From Streptomyces melanogenes (lineage in GTDB: Bacteria; Actinomycetota; Actinomycetes; Streptomycetales; Streptomycetaceae), in NCBI RefSeq assembly GCF_014649795.1, contig NZ_BMTS01000014.1:124001-188000 (forward strand): a DNA stretch of 64,000 nt. The letters are read 5' to 3'. The position numbers were made by a program, and so were the translations under genes. The notes beneath the pieces were generated by a model. That model was not told where the DNA came from and searched no databases. It saw nothing but the letters and a program-made list of their open reading frames with translations. Numbering within the stretch: position 1 is the stretch's first letter; every line of letters begins with the position of its first letter. Below are positions 8,705 through 17,013 of this stretch, piece by piece.

Positions 8705-9440
8705 CGCCGCCCAGCAGACCGCGCGGGGCCAGCTTCACCACGCCCATCAGCGCCTTGTAGCGCGGGTCCGGGATCGAGAGCGTCTTCCCGCGCGCGAGGT
8801 CGGCGAGCGCCGCCGTCACCAGCTTGTCGGCGTCCAGCCACAGCCAGCCGGGGATGTTGTCGGTGCCCATCCCGGCCCGCTGGTGGAACTCCGTCCGTAC
8901 GAATCCCGGGCACAGCGCCATCAGCCGCACCCCGGAACCGGCCAGGTCGCGCGCCGCGCCCTGGGTGAACTGCGCGATCCACGCCTTGGACGCGCCGTAG
9001 GTCCCGCGCGGCACGAAGGCGGCGACCGAGGCGACGTTGACGACCCCGCCGCGCCCGCGCTCGCGCATGCCCTCGGTCGCGGCCGACGTCAGCCGCAGCA
9101 CCGCCTCGATGTGCACCTTCAGCATCTTGAGCTCGTCGGCCATGGACACGTCGAGATAGCGGCCCTTGTTGGCGAACCCCGCGTTGTTGACCAGCAGGTC
9201 GACCGGCTTGCGGGGCTCCGCGAGCCGGCTCTCGACCGCCGCGATGCCGTCCTCCGTGGACAGGTCGGCGACCAGCACGTCGACCTCCACGCCGTGCCGG
9301 TCGTGCAGCTCGGTGGCCTGCTCGCGCAGCCGCTTGCCGTCACGGGCCACCAGCACCAGGTCGTGCCCGTCCCTGGCCAGCCGTCGCGCGAACGCGGCCC
9401 CGATTCCCGCCGTAGCTCCCGTAATCAGTGCAGTCGTCAT
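8667..9440 (-). CDS. Short-chain dehydrogenase/reductase (SDR) family protein
   Basis: 257 residues, classical SDR size. The cofactor motif is TGATAGIG near residue 8, NNAG follows near residue 89, and the catalytic Tyr and Lys are in YGASK near residue 150. Arg residues after beta-2 (VARDGKRL) favour NADP(H). The tail from residue 215 is longer than in minimal SDRs and resembles the DltE/YqjQ-like subgroup. It converges on and overlaps the DUF2264 gene. Substrate is not predictable. Confidence 0.9.
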   Translation of the reverse strand: MTTALITGATAGIGAAFARRLARDGHDLVLVARDGKRLREQATELHDRHGVEVDVLVADLSTEDGIAAVESRLAEPRKPVDLLVNNAGFANKGRYLDVSMADELKMLKVHIEAVLRLTSAATEGMRERGRGGVVNVASVAAFVPRGTYGASKAWIAQFTQGAARDLAGSGVRLMALCPGFVRTEFHQRAGMGTDNIPGWLWLDADKLVTAALADLARGKTLSIPDPRYKALMGVVKLAPRGLLGGVTSRTGRKYGPK

Positions 9441-9489
9441 ACGCGCACGTTAATGCCCACAGGTGACAGCGGTGTGACGCCCTGTCCGC

Positions 9490-10170
9490 TCAGGAGGCCG
9501 TCCCGGCGGCCTGCCGCTCCAGGTACTTGCGCACGGTGTCGTGGTCCGACGGACGCATCGCCTCGCCCGCCGCCAGGGTGCGCGGCAGCAGCTCCCGTTC
9601 GGTGGTGAAGGCGCGGAACCAGAACGCCACCGACACCTCGTGCGCGGGCCGGTGGACGACCTCGATCGCGTCGCCCGCGCGGATCTCGCCCTCCTCGATC
9701 ACCCGGAGGTAGGCACCGGGCGCCTTGGCCTGGGTGAACCGCTTGACCCAGCCCTGCTCGCCCACGGCGCCCGCGAACGTACGGCAGGGAATGCGCGCGC
9801 AGGACACCTCCAGGAGCACGTCGGCCCCTATCCGCCAGCGCTCGCCGATCCGGGCGTCGCTGACGTCGATGCCGTACGTGGTCAGGTTCTCGCCGAAGGT
9901 CCCGCCGGGCAGCTCGCGGCCCAGCTCCTTCTCCCAGGTGTCGAGGTCCTCGCGCGCGTAGGCGTAGACCGCCTGGTGGTCGCCGCCGTGGTGGCGTTTG
10001 TCGCACACGTCGTCGCCCGCGACCCCGCTGGCGCCCACGCCCTTGGGGCCGGGCCGGAAGACCCGTACGGAGCCCTCCACCGGGCGCTTGCCGATGCCGG
10101 TGAGGCCGCCCTCGGCGTCGGTGTAGTCGACGACCGTGGCCCGCCCCGCGTTCACTGACAGAAGCTTCAT
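9490..10170 (-). CDS. MOSC domain-containing protein
   Basis: 226 residues, the usual length of stand-alone MOSC proteins (YiiM-like). Visible family features are the GGDHQAVYAYAREDLDTWE segment, PGGTFGENLTT, and a conserved Cys in VSCARIPCRTF. MOSC domains bind the molybdenum cofactor and take part in sulfur transfer or in reduction of N-hydroxylated bases. ATG at 10170 has no evident ribosome site and may be leaderless. It is divergent from the LysR gene starting at 10252. Confidence 0.85.
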   Translation of the reverse strand: MKLLSVNAGRATVVDYTDAEGGLTGIGKRPVEGSVRVFRPGPKGVGASGVAGDDVCDKRHHGGDHQAVYAYAREDLDTWEKELGRELPGGTFGENLTTYGIDVSDARIGERWRIGADVLLEVSCARIPCRTFAGAVGEQGWVKRFTQAKAPGAYLRVIEEGEIRAGDAIEVVHRPAHEVSVAFWFRAFTTERELLPRTLAAGEAMRPSDHDTVRKYLERQAAGTAS

Positions 10171-10251
10171 GAGGCGCACGCTAACCCGAACTGTCTCAAA
10201 GCAGCTACTCGATATCCCGCGCGATCTCCAAGTACCCCTTATGCTCGCAAG

Positions 10252-11148
10252 GTGATCGAGGCCCGTCATCTCCGCGTCCTGCGCGCCGTCGCCGCCACCG
10301 GCTCCTTCTCGGCGGCCGCGCGCGAGCTCGGCTGCACCCAGCCCGCCGTCAGCCAGCAGATGAAGGCCCTCGAAACGTCCGCGGGCACCCCGCTGCTCAT
10401 CCGCACCGGCCGCGAGACCCGGCTCACCCAGGCCGGCGAGGTCCTGGTGCGGCACGCCTCCGGCATCCTCGCGGGCCTCACCGCCGCCGAGGAGGAGGTC
10501 GCGGCCATCGCGGGCCTGCGCGCGGGCCGGGTCCGGCTCGTCTCCTTTCCCAGCGGCTCCTCCACCCTGGTGCCCAGCGCGCTGGCCGCGCTGCGCGCCG
10601 CCCACCCCGGCACCCGCGTCTCCCTGGTCGAGGCCGAGCCGCCGCGCTCGGTGGAGATGCTGCGCGAGGGCGACTGCGACATCGCGCTCGCCTTCCGGTA
10701 CGGGGCGGCCACCGCGGAGGAGTGGGACGACCTGGTTGTCCGGCCGCTGCTGATCGACCGGCTGGTCGGGCTCGTCCCCGAAGGGCACCGGCTGGCCGAG
10801 AGCGGCACGGTCGACATCCGCGACCTCGCCGACGAGCCGTGGATCGCGGGCTGCCCGCGCTGCCGGCGCCAACTGGTCGACGTCTGCGAGGAGTCCGGCT
10901 TCACCCCGCGCATCGACTTCGCCACCGACGACTATCCGGCGGTGATCGGCCTGGTCGGGGCGGGGCTCGGGGTCGCGGTGCTGCCGGAGCTGGCGATCGC
11001 CTCGGTGCGCCCTAAGGGTGCCCGTACGGTCACGGTGGAGCCCGCCGTGGAGCGCGAGATCGTCGCGCTCACCCTGCCCGACCTGGCCCGGGTCCCGGCC
11101 GTCGCGGCCACCCTGGACCAGCTCGCCGGAGCGGCCGCCCGCAACTGA
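10252..11148 (+). CDS. LysR-family transcriptional regulator
   Basis: 298 residues. Residues 1-60 are the LysR winged HTH (IEARHLRVLRAVAATGSFSA, then GCTQPAVSQQMKALE), and the remainder is the two-lobed effector domain. The GTG start is preceded by a -10-like TATGCT at 10240-10245, only 6 nt upstream, with no ribosome site, so the mRNA is probably leaderless. It is divergent from the MOSC gene, its most likely target. CPRCRRQ near residue 203 gives two cysteines that could sense redox state. Confidence 0.9.
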   Translation: MIEARHLRVLRAVAATGSFSAAARELGCTQPAVSQQMKALETSAGTPLLIRTGRETRLTQAGEVLVRHASGILAGLTAAEEEVAAIAGLRAGRVRLVSFPSGSSTLVPSALAALRAAHPGTRVSLVEAEPPRSVEMLREGDCDIALAFRYGAATAEEWDDLVVRPLLIDRLVGLVPEGHRLAESGTVDIRDLADEPWIAGCPRCRRQLVDVCEESGFTPRIDFATDDYPAVIGLVGAGLGVAVLPELAIASVRPKGARTVTVEPAVEREIVALTLPDLARVPAVAATLDQLAGAAARN

Positions 11149-11236
11149 ACGACGGGCGGCCGGGCGCGCGCCACCCGCTCCGAGGCTGCGCCATCCGGCG
11201 CAGGAACGTTTCTGCGAATCCGGGGTGCCTACGGCG

Positions 11237-11569
11237 CTAGCCGTGGCCCCGCTCGCCCGCCGCTCCCGCGCCCGCCGCCGTCACCAGCCGGTTGCGCGCC
11301 CGGCCCATCAGCTCTTCGCGCTCGTCCTCGGTGAGCCCGCCCCACACCCCGTAGGGCTCGCGCACCGCAAGGGCGTGCGCGGCGCACTGGGCGCGTACCG
11401 GGCAGCGCATGCACACCTCTTTCGCCGAGTTCTCGCGCGCACTCCTGGCCGCGCCGCGTTCGCCCTCCGGGTGGAAGAAGAGGGAGCTGTCGACCCCGCG
11501 GCATGCGGCGAGGAGCTGCCAGTCCCACAGATCGGCGTTCGGTCCGGGAAGGCGGGAGAAATCTGCCAT
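11237..11569 (-). CDS. WhiB-family [4Fe-4S] transcriptional regulator
   Basis: 110 residues with the WhiB signature: Cys23, Cys53, Cys56 and Cys62 (spacing C-X29-C-X2-C-X5-C) to bind a 4Fe-4S cluster, then the GVWGG turn and an Arg-rich helix. Wbl proteins act through region 4 of sigma factors to control development and redox responses. It is divergent from bldM across a 405-bp control region. I recall an unnamed Wbl gene beside bldM in other streptomycetes; I do not assign a wbl letter. Confidence 0.92.
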   Translation of the reverse strand: MADFSRLPGPNADLWDWQLLAACRGVDSSLFFHPEGERGAARSARENSAKEVCMRCPVRAQCAAHALAVREPYGVWGGLTEDEREELMGRARNRLVTAAGAGAAGERGHG

Positions 11570-11645
11570 TGCTCATGTCCCCTTGAAGCCGTGCCTGAGG
11601 TGGATGGGCCGGGTACCCCGGATCATCGGGGTGTACCGACGAACG

Positions 11646-11670
11646 TACATCTACGGTGTAAGTAGATGTA
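11646..11670. promoter_or_regulatory. Perfect 9-bp inverted repeat upstream of the WhiB-like gene
   Basis: TACATCTAC (11646-11654) and GTAGATGTA (11662-11670) are separated by 7 bp in an AT-rich patch 77 bp before the wbl start. Dyad size and spacing fit a dimeric repressor or activator site. The 405-bp gap (11570-11975) otherwise holds the bldM promoter region and no gene. Confidence 0.55.
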
Positions 11671-11824
11671 AATATGACTCATTGCGAATCTAGCCACAGA
11701 CACCAGAAAAAGGGAAGAAAAGCCGCTAAATGGGGCATAGCTCCAAGCGAACGACGGGTGAGCCGCGATGCGCGCCCGGCGCACACGCTTCCTCACGTAG
11801 AGTGCCGAAGGTGCCCGTCCGACC

Positions 11825-11852
11825 CGTAACTCTTTCGAGTGACCGTCGTTGA
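11825..11852 (+). promoter_or_regulatory. Candidate sigma-BldN-type promoter of bldM
   Basis: CGTAAC (11825-11830) and CGTTGA (11847-11852) are separated by exactly 16 bp. As I recall, this is the arrangement of the sigma-BldN-dependent bldM P1 promoter in S. coelicolor. It lies about 120 bp upstream of the bldM start in the right orientation. Confidence 0.6.
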
Positions 11853-11975
11853 GAGTGCGGAGCGGTTGAAAGAACAAGCGCTCGGGCAGGTGTCCGAGAG
11901 CGTCAATCGCACAGGTGACGATACGTAACCAGCCTGGAGGCTCAAGGTGACGCGCATCAGCTGCGGAGGGCGGCC

Positions 11976-12587
11976 ATGACATCCGTCCTCGTCTGCGACG
12001 ACTCCCCGCTTGCCCGAGAGGCGCTCCGACGTGCGGTGGCGACCGTGCCGGGCGTCGAGCGTGTGACGACGGCGGCCAACGGCGAGGAAGTCCTCCGCCG
12101 CTGGGGTGCCGACCGCTCGGACCTGATTCTGATGGACGTACGCATGCCCGGTCTGGGCGGCGTGGAGACCGTCCGGCGGCTGCTGTCCGCCGACCCGGGC
12201 GCCCGCATCATCATGCTGACGGTCGCCGAGGACCTCGACGGGGTGGCGCTCGCCGTCGCCGCCGGCGCTCGCGGCTATCTGCACAAGGACGCCTCGCGCG
12301 CGGAGCTGCGCGCGACCGTCACGCAGGCGCTCGCCGACCCGACCTGGCGGCTCGCGCCGCGCAGACTGCGTTCGGCCGAGATGGGCGCGGCGCCCACGCT
12401 CACCGCGCGCGAGATCCAGGTGCTCGAAGGCATGAGCCACGGCCGGTCCAACGCCGAGATCGGGCGCGAGCTCTTCCTCTCGGAGGACACGGTGAAGACG
12501 CACGCCAGGCGGCTGTTCAAGAAACTCGGCGCCTCGGACCGGGCACACGCGGTGGCACTCGGCTTCCGCTGGGGCCTGGTGCGCTGA
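11976..12587 (+). CDS. bldM: Orphan response regulator BldM
   Basis: 203 residues: receiver domain (residues 1-115; acidic pocket DD at 8-9, phospho-site Asp52 in LILMDVRMPG, Lys in GYLHKDAS) and LuxR/NarL-type HTH (TAREIQVLEGMSHGRSNAEI, then VKTHARRLFKKL). It matches the BldM sequence I remember almost completely. BldM activates genes for aerial hyphae as a homodimer and late sporulation genes as a heterodimer with WhiI. No kinase is adjacent. GGAGGG precedes the ATG, and a sigma-BldN-like promoter lies upstream. Confidence 0.95.
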   Translation: MTSVLVCDDSPLAREALRRAVATVPGVERVTTAANGEEVLRRWGADRSDLILMDVRMPGLGGVETVRRLLSADPGARIIMLTVAEDLDGVALAVAAGARGYLHKDASRAELRATVTQALADPTWRLAPRRLRSAEMGAAPTLTAREIQVLEGMSHGRSNAEIGRELFLSEDTVKTHARRLFKKLGASDRAHAVALGFRWGLVR

Positions 12588-12752
12588 CCGGCCCGCGGAG
12601 CGGTCCGCCGGATCCCCGTCCGTCGTCGGCGGACGGGTCCGAACCCCCGCTCCGTGGAGCGGCGTGTGACGCTTCGCGCGCGATGCCGCATCCTTGAAGG
12701 TGTGGAGTTCCTCGGGGACGAGTCGGTCGAGCGGGAGGGGAGGGCGCAGGAG

Positions 12753-13418
12753 ATGACTTCCGGCGCACCTACTCATAACGCTTCGGTGCACAACTATGGA
12801 CGCGGTGCCACGGATTCTGCGACGCCGGGGCACCATGGATCGATGCGCGACGACGAGCCAACGGTGATCGGTGCACTCGTTCACCGTGCCGTCGACGGCG
12901 ACGAACAGGCCACGCACGACCTCCTGGCCCATGTTCACCCGCTCGCGCTGCGCTACTGCCGCACCCGGCTGAACCGTCTGCCGGGTGATGCTCGCCACTT
13001 CGTGGAGGACCTCGCGCAGGAGGTCTGCGTCGCCGTGCTCATGGCGCTGCCGCGCTACCGGGACACCGGCAGGCCCTTCGAGGCGTTCGTGTTCGCCATC
13101 GCCTCGCACAAGGTCGCCGACCTCCAGCGGGCCGCGATGCGCCACCCGGGCTCCACGGCGGTGCCCTCGGACGAGATGCCCGAACGGCCCGACGACTCGC
13201 TGGGCCCCGAGGAGCGCGCACTGCTCAGCAGCGACGCCGAGTGGGCCAAGAAGCTGCTCGCCAACCTGCCGGAGAACCAGCGCGAACTGCTGGTGCTGCG
13301 GGTCGCCGTCGGCCTCACCGCCGAGGAGACCGGCCAGATGCTCGGGATGTCGCCGGGCGCGGTCCGGGTGGCCCAGCACCGGGCGCTCAGCCGACTGCGG
13401 GCGCTCGCCGAGCAGTAG
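12753..13418 (+). CDS. shbA: ECF-type RNA polymerase sigma factor (ShbA-like, SigD-like)
   Basis: 221 residues from ATG 12753, which has GGGGAGGG about 9 nt upstream; ATG 12843 (191 residues) lacks a site. Sigma region 2 covers about residues 50-120 (HDLLAHVHPLALRYCRTRLN, then VEDLAQEVCVAVLMALPRY), and region 4 is at the C-terminus (LPENQRELLVLRVAVGLTAE, then MSPGAVRVAQHRALSRLRAL). The position between bldM and guaB matches shbA, whose product in S. griseus drives transcription of the principal sigma gene hrdB. No anti-sigma gene is adjacent. Confidence 0.85.
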   Translation: MTSGAPTHNASVHNYGRGATDSATPGHHGSMRDDEPTVIGALVHRAVDGDEQATHDLLAHVHPLALRYCRTRLNRLPGDARHFVEDLAQEVCVAVLMALPRYRDTGRPFEAFVFAIASHKVADLQRAAMRHPGSTAVPSDEMPERPDDSLGPEERALLSSDAEWAKKLLANLPENQRELLVLRVAVGLTAEETGQMLGMSPGAVRVAQHRALSRLRALAEQ

Positions 13419-13430
13419 GCCGACCCCGCC

Positions 13431-13480
13431 TCACGTACGTCCGCCCCACCTCACGTACGCCTGCCCATGTCACGTACGTG
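13431..13480. repeat. Three CACGTACG-containing repeats between sigma factor gene and guaB
   Basis: TCACGTACG occurs at 13431-13439, 13451-13459 and 13470-13478, spaced 19-20 bp (about two helical turns), just after the sigma-factor stop and upstream of guaB. A -10-like TAGCAT for guaB lies further on at 13540-13545. The spacing would place three proteins on one face of the DNA; a repetitive intergenic spacer is the plainer reading. Confidence 0.55.
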
Positions 13481-13582
13481 TGAACGTACAAAGAATTCGG
13501 TTGATCTTGTTCATGGAATGAGACACCGCGCCAGCCCGTTAGCATGGACATCCGCACCGATCAAGGCCATGGGGAAGGTGTC

Positions 13583-15088
13583 ATGACTGCAAACGTCGAC
13601 GGAGTGCCCGACAAGTTCGCGATGCTCGGGCTGACATACGACGACGTGCTGCTGCTGCCGGGCGCGTCCGACATGGCGCCCGACCAGATCGACACTTCCT
13701 CGTACCTCTCGAAGAACGTGAAGGTGAACGTCCCGCTGCTGTCCGCGGCGATGGACAAGGTCACCGAGGCGCGCATGGCCATCGCGATGGCCCGCCAGGG
13801 CGGCGCGGGCGTGCTGCACCGCAACCTGTCGATCGAGGACCAGGCCAACCAGGTCGACCTGGTCAAGCGCTCCGAGTCCGGCATGGTGACCGACCCGATC
13901 ACGGTCCACCCGGACGCGACGCTGCGCGAGGCCGACGAGCTGTGCGCCAAGTTCCGCATCAGCGGCGTCCCGGTCACCGACCCGGCGGGCAAGCTGCTCG
14001 GCATCGTCACCAACCGCGACATGGCCTTCGAGTCCGACCGCTCGCGCCAGGTGCGCGAGGTCATGACCCCGATGCCGCTGGTCACCGGCAAGGTCGGCAT
14101 CTCCGGTGTGGACGCGATGGAGCTGCTGCGCCGCCACAAGATCGAGAAGCTGCCGCTCGTCGACGAGGCCGGCATCCTCAAGGGCCTCATCACGGTCAAG
14201 GACTTCGTCAAGGCCGAGAAGTACCCGAACGCGGCCAAGGACAAGGACGGCCGCCTGGTCGTCGGCGCCGCCGTCGGTGTCGCGGGCGACGCCTACGAGC
14301 GCGCCCAGGCGCTGATCGAGGTGGGCGTCGACTTCATCGTCGTCGACACCGCCCACGGCCACTCCCGGCTGGTCGGCGACATGGTCGCCAAGATCAAGTC
14401 GAACTCGGCGGGCGTCGACGTCATCGGCGGCAACATCGCCACCCGCGACGGCGCCCAGGCGCTGATCGACGCGGGCGTCGACGGCATCAAGGTCGGCGTC
14501 GGCCCCGGCTCCATCTGTACGACCCGTGTCGTCGCCGGCATCGGCGTCCCGCAGGTCACCGCCATCTACGAGGCCTCGCTCGCCGCCAAGGCCGCGGGCG
14601 TCCCGGTCATCGGCGACGGCGGCCTGCAGTACTCGGGCGACATCGCCAAGGCCCTGGTCGCGGGCGCCGACACGGTGATGCTCGGCTCGCTCCTGGCGGG
14701 CTGCGAGGAGTCCCCTGGCGAGCTGCTGTTCATCAACGGCAAGCAGTTCAAGTCCTACCGGGGCATGGGCTCGCTCGGCGCGATGCAGTCCCGCGGCGAC
14801 CGCAAGTCCTTCTCCAAGGACCGCTACTTCCAGGAGGGCGTCGCCTCCGACGAGAAGCTGGTCCCCGAGGGCATCGAGGGCCAGGTGCCCTACCGCGGCC
14901 CGCTCTCCGCGGTCGTCCACCAGCTGGTCGGCGGCCTGCGCCAGTCGATGTTCTACGTCGGCGGCCGCACGGTCCCGGAGCTTCAGACGAACGGCCGGTT
15001 CGTCCGGATCACCTCGGCGGGCCTCAAGGAGAGCCACCCGCACGACATCCAGATGACGGTCGAGGCGCCGAACTACACCAAGCGCTGA
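13583..15088 (+). CDS. guaB: Inosine-5'-monophosphate dehydrogenase
   Basis: 501 residues, standard IMPDH. The TIM barrel is interrupted by a CBS pair (residues about 95-210). The catalytic loop is GPGSICTTR with Cys312 as nucleophile, and the phosphate and flap motifs (GDGGLQYSGDIAKAL, YRGMGSLGAM, and the RY flap in DRYFQEG) are intact. It oxidises IMP to XMP with NAD, the committed step to GMP; guaA lies 22 kb away. ATG at 13583 follows GGGGAAGG. Ends at a strong terminator. Confidence 0.97.
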   Translation: MTANVDGVPDKFAMLGLTYDDVLLLPGASDMAPDQIDTSSYLSKNVKVNVPLLSAAMDKVTEARMAIAMARQGGAGVLHRNLSIEDQANQVDLVKRSESGMVTDPITVHPDATLREADELCAKFRISGVPVTDPAGKLLGIVTNRDMAFESDRSRQVREVMTPMPLVTGKVGISGVDAMELLRRHKIEKLPLVDEAGILKGLITVKDFVKAEKYPNAAKDKDGRLVVGAAVGVAGDAYERAQALIEVGVDFIVVDTAHGHSRLVGDMVAKIKSNSAGVDVIGGNIATRDGAQALIDAGVDGIKVGVGPGSICTTRVVAGIGVPQVTAIYEASLAAKAAGVPVIGDGGLQYSGDIAKALVAGADTVMLGSLLAGCEESPGELLFINGKQFKSYRGMGSLGAMQSRGDRKSFSKDRYFQEGVASDEKLVPEGIEGQVPYRGPLSAVVHQLVGGLRQSMFYVGGRTVPELQTNGRFVRITSAGLKESHPHDIQMTVEAPNYTKR

Positions 15089-15113
15089 CCACGCCCAGGC
15101 GCGCGTGGACCGA

Positions 15114-15153
15114 GCGAGGGGCGGCCCCCGGTTTTCCGGGGGCCGCCCCTCGC
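15114..15153 (+). terminator. Rho-independent terminator of guaB
   Basis: An 18-bp perfect stem (GCGAGGGGCGGCCCCCGG, 15114-15131) with a TTTT loop, 25 bp after the guaB stop. No T-tract follows, as is usual in Streptomyces. Confidence 0.85.
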
Positions 15154-15221
15154 CCGTATGTCGGGGACACACATGTCGGGGATACTGGGACCGCAGACGT
15201 AGAGGGAAAGGCCCACACAAC

Positions 15222-16346
15222 GTGACTGAGATCGAGATCGGGCGCGGCAAGCGCGGCCGTAGGGCGTACGCGTTCGACGACATCGCCATCGTCCCGAGCC
15301 GGCGCACCCGGGACCCGAAGGAGGTCTCGATCGCCTGGCAGATCGACGCCTACCGGTTCGAGCTGCCGTTCCTGGCCGCCCCGATGGACTCGGTCGTGTC
15401 GCCGCAGACCGCGATCCGCATCGGTGAGCTCGGCGGTCTGGGCGTGCTGAACCTCGAAGGACTGTGGACGCGGTACGAGGACCCGCAGCCGCTGCTCGAC
15501 GAGATCGACCAGCTGGACGAGGCCGCCGCGACCCGCCGCCTCCAGGAGATCTACGCGGCCCCGATCAAGGAAGAGCTGATCGGGCAGCGCATCAAGGAGG
15601 TGCGCGACTCCGGTGTGGTCACCGCCGCCGCGCTCTCGCCGCAGCGCACGGCCCAGTTCTCCAAGGCCGTGGTGGACGCGGGTGTCGACATCTTCGTCAT
15701 CCGCGGCACGACCGTCTCGGCGGAGCACGTCTCCGGCGCGGCCGAGCCGCTCAACCTGAAGCAGTTCATCTACGAGCTGGACGTCCCGGTGATCGTCGGC
15801 GGCTGCGCCACGTACACCGCGGCGCTGCACCTGATGCGCACCGGCGCGGCCGGCGTCCTGGTGGGCTTCGGCGGCGGCGCCGCGCACACCACGCGCAACG
15901 TGCTCGGCATCCAGGTCCCGATGGCCACCGCCGTCGCCGACGTGGCCGCGGCCCGCCGCGACTACATGGACGAGTCCGGCGGCCGGTACGTGCACGTGAT
16001 CGCGGACGGCGGCGTCGGCTGGTCCGGCGACCTGCCCAAGGCGATCGCCTGCGGCGCCGACGCCGTGATGATGGGCTCCCCGCTGGCCCGTGCCACGGAC
16101 GCGCCCGGCAAGGGCCACCACTGGGGCATGGAGGCCGTCCACGAGGACGTGCCGCGCGGCAAGCTGGTGGACCTGGGCATCGTGGGCACCACCGAGGAGA
16201 TCCTCACCGGCCCGTCGCACATCCCGGACGGCTCGATGAACTTCTTCGGCGCCCTGCGCCGCTCGATGGCCACCACCGGCTACAGCGAGCTCAAGGAGTT
16301 CCAGCGCGTCGAGGTGACGGTGGCGGACGCGCAGCACAAGCGCTGA
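15222..16346 (+). CDS. guaB3: GuaB3-family IMP dehydrogenase-related protein
   Basis: 374 residues, a TIM-barrel IMPDH paralogue without CBS domains. Family landmarks are RAYAFDDIAIVPSRRTRDPK, ADGGVGWSGDLPKAIACGAD and the GHHWGMEAVHEDVPRG segment. The loop that carries the catalytic Cys in IMPDH (GPGSxCTTR) here reads GGGAAHTTR, so His222 replaces the Cys and classical IMPDH chemistry is unlikely. Actinobacteria keep this gene next to guaB, which suggests a conserved purine role. GTG start with GAGGGAAAGG upstream; ends at a 20-bp terminator. Confidence 0.92.
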   Translation: MTEIEIGRGKRGRRAYAFDDIAIVPSRRTRDPKEVSIAWQIDAYRFELPFLAAPMDSVVSPQTAIRIGELGGLGVLNLEGLWTRYEDPQPLLDEIDQLDEAAATRRLQEIYAAPIKEELIGQRIKEVRDSGVVTAAALSPQRTAQFSKAVVDAGVDIFVIRGTTVSAEHVSGAAEPLNLKQFIYELDVPVIVGGCATYTAALHLMRTGAAGVLVGFGGGAAHTTRNVLGIQVPMATAVADVAAARRDYMDESGGRYVHVIADGGVGWSGDLPKAIACGADAVMMGSPLARATDAPGKGHHWGMEAVHEDVPRGKLVDLGIVGTTEEILTGPSHIPDGSMNFFGALRRSMATTGYSELKEFQRVEVTVADAQHKR

Positions 16347-16366
16347 CGTCCACTACGTACTACGTA

Positions 16367-16410
16367 CGTGAAGGGGCCCGGACCGTTTCGACGGTCCGGG
16401 CCCCTTCACG
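16367..16410. terminator. Perfect 20-bp terminator hairpin, likely bidirectional
   Basis: CGTGAAGGGGCCCGGACCGT (16367-16386), loop TTCG, then its perfect complement to 16410. It separates guaB3 (+, stop 16346) from the convergent membrane-protein gene (-, stop 16426) and can serve both. Confidence 0.9.
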
Positions 16411-16425
16411 TGTGGGCCGCGGCGG

Positions 16426-16905
16426 TTACGCGGCGGCCTTCTTGGAGCCGGAGAACGCGGCGATCGCGGCGATGGCGAAGAACAGGAACGTCATCGGGTC
16501 GGCGTCGGACTTCCAGGCCTCGTTCACCACGTCGAGGTGCTGGAACAGCAGCTCCGAGAGGCTGACCGGGAAGTGCTTGGAGATGAGGATGGCCTCGCCG
16601 ACCAGCTGGCCCGCGTAGACGGAGCCGAGGGCGAGGACCGCGCCGAGCACCGGCAGGGCGGGGTTGCGCCCGCCGACCTTGCCCGAGGCCCAGCCGATCA
16701 GGAAGCCGACACCGACGGCCGCGTAGCCGATCTCGTGCTTGGTGGCGCCGACGATCGCGCCGTAGACGCCCGCGCAGACGACGGCGGCGGCGATGGCGGT
16801 CAGCAGCCCGCCGGCGAAGTTGTCGCGCACCGGGGCCGGCGGCGGGACCGGGGCGTAGCCCGGGAACTGGGGCTGCTGCTGCGGTGGCGGAAAGGACTGG
16901 CTCAT
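16426..16905 (-). CDS. Conserved hypothetical membrane protein
   Basis: 159 residues. A Pro/Gln-rich cytoplasmic N-terminus (about 28 residues, FPPPQQQPQFPGY) is followed by four hydrophobic segments at roughly residues 31-50, 56-75, 83-105 and 135-155, and a short Lys tail. Such Pro-rich tails with a small membrane domain are common in actinobacteria and have no assigned function. It lies between guaB3 and the nucleotide-sugar dehydrogenase homologue. GGGGGGAT precedes the ATG. Confidence 0.8.
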   Translation of the reverse strand: MSQSFPPPQQQPQFPGYAPVPPPAPVRDNFAGGLLTAIAAAVVCAGVYGAIVGATKHEIGYAAVGVGFLIGWASGKVGGRNPALPVLGAVLALGSVYAGQLVGEAILISKHFPVSLSELLFQHLDVVNEAWKSDADPMTFLFFAIAAIAAFSGSKKAAA

Positions 16906-17013
16906 CTTCGGATCCCCCCGAGGTAAGTGGACGCACGAGCCCGTGAATGCGCACGGCTGTGCGATCGGGCGACCCGAAGAGTAGCAACCGGTGGGCGTGC
17001 CGGTGACCGGATT

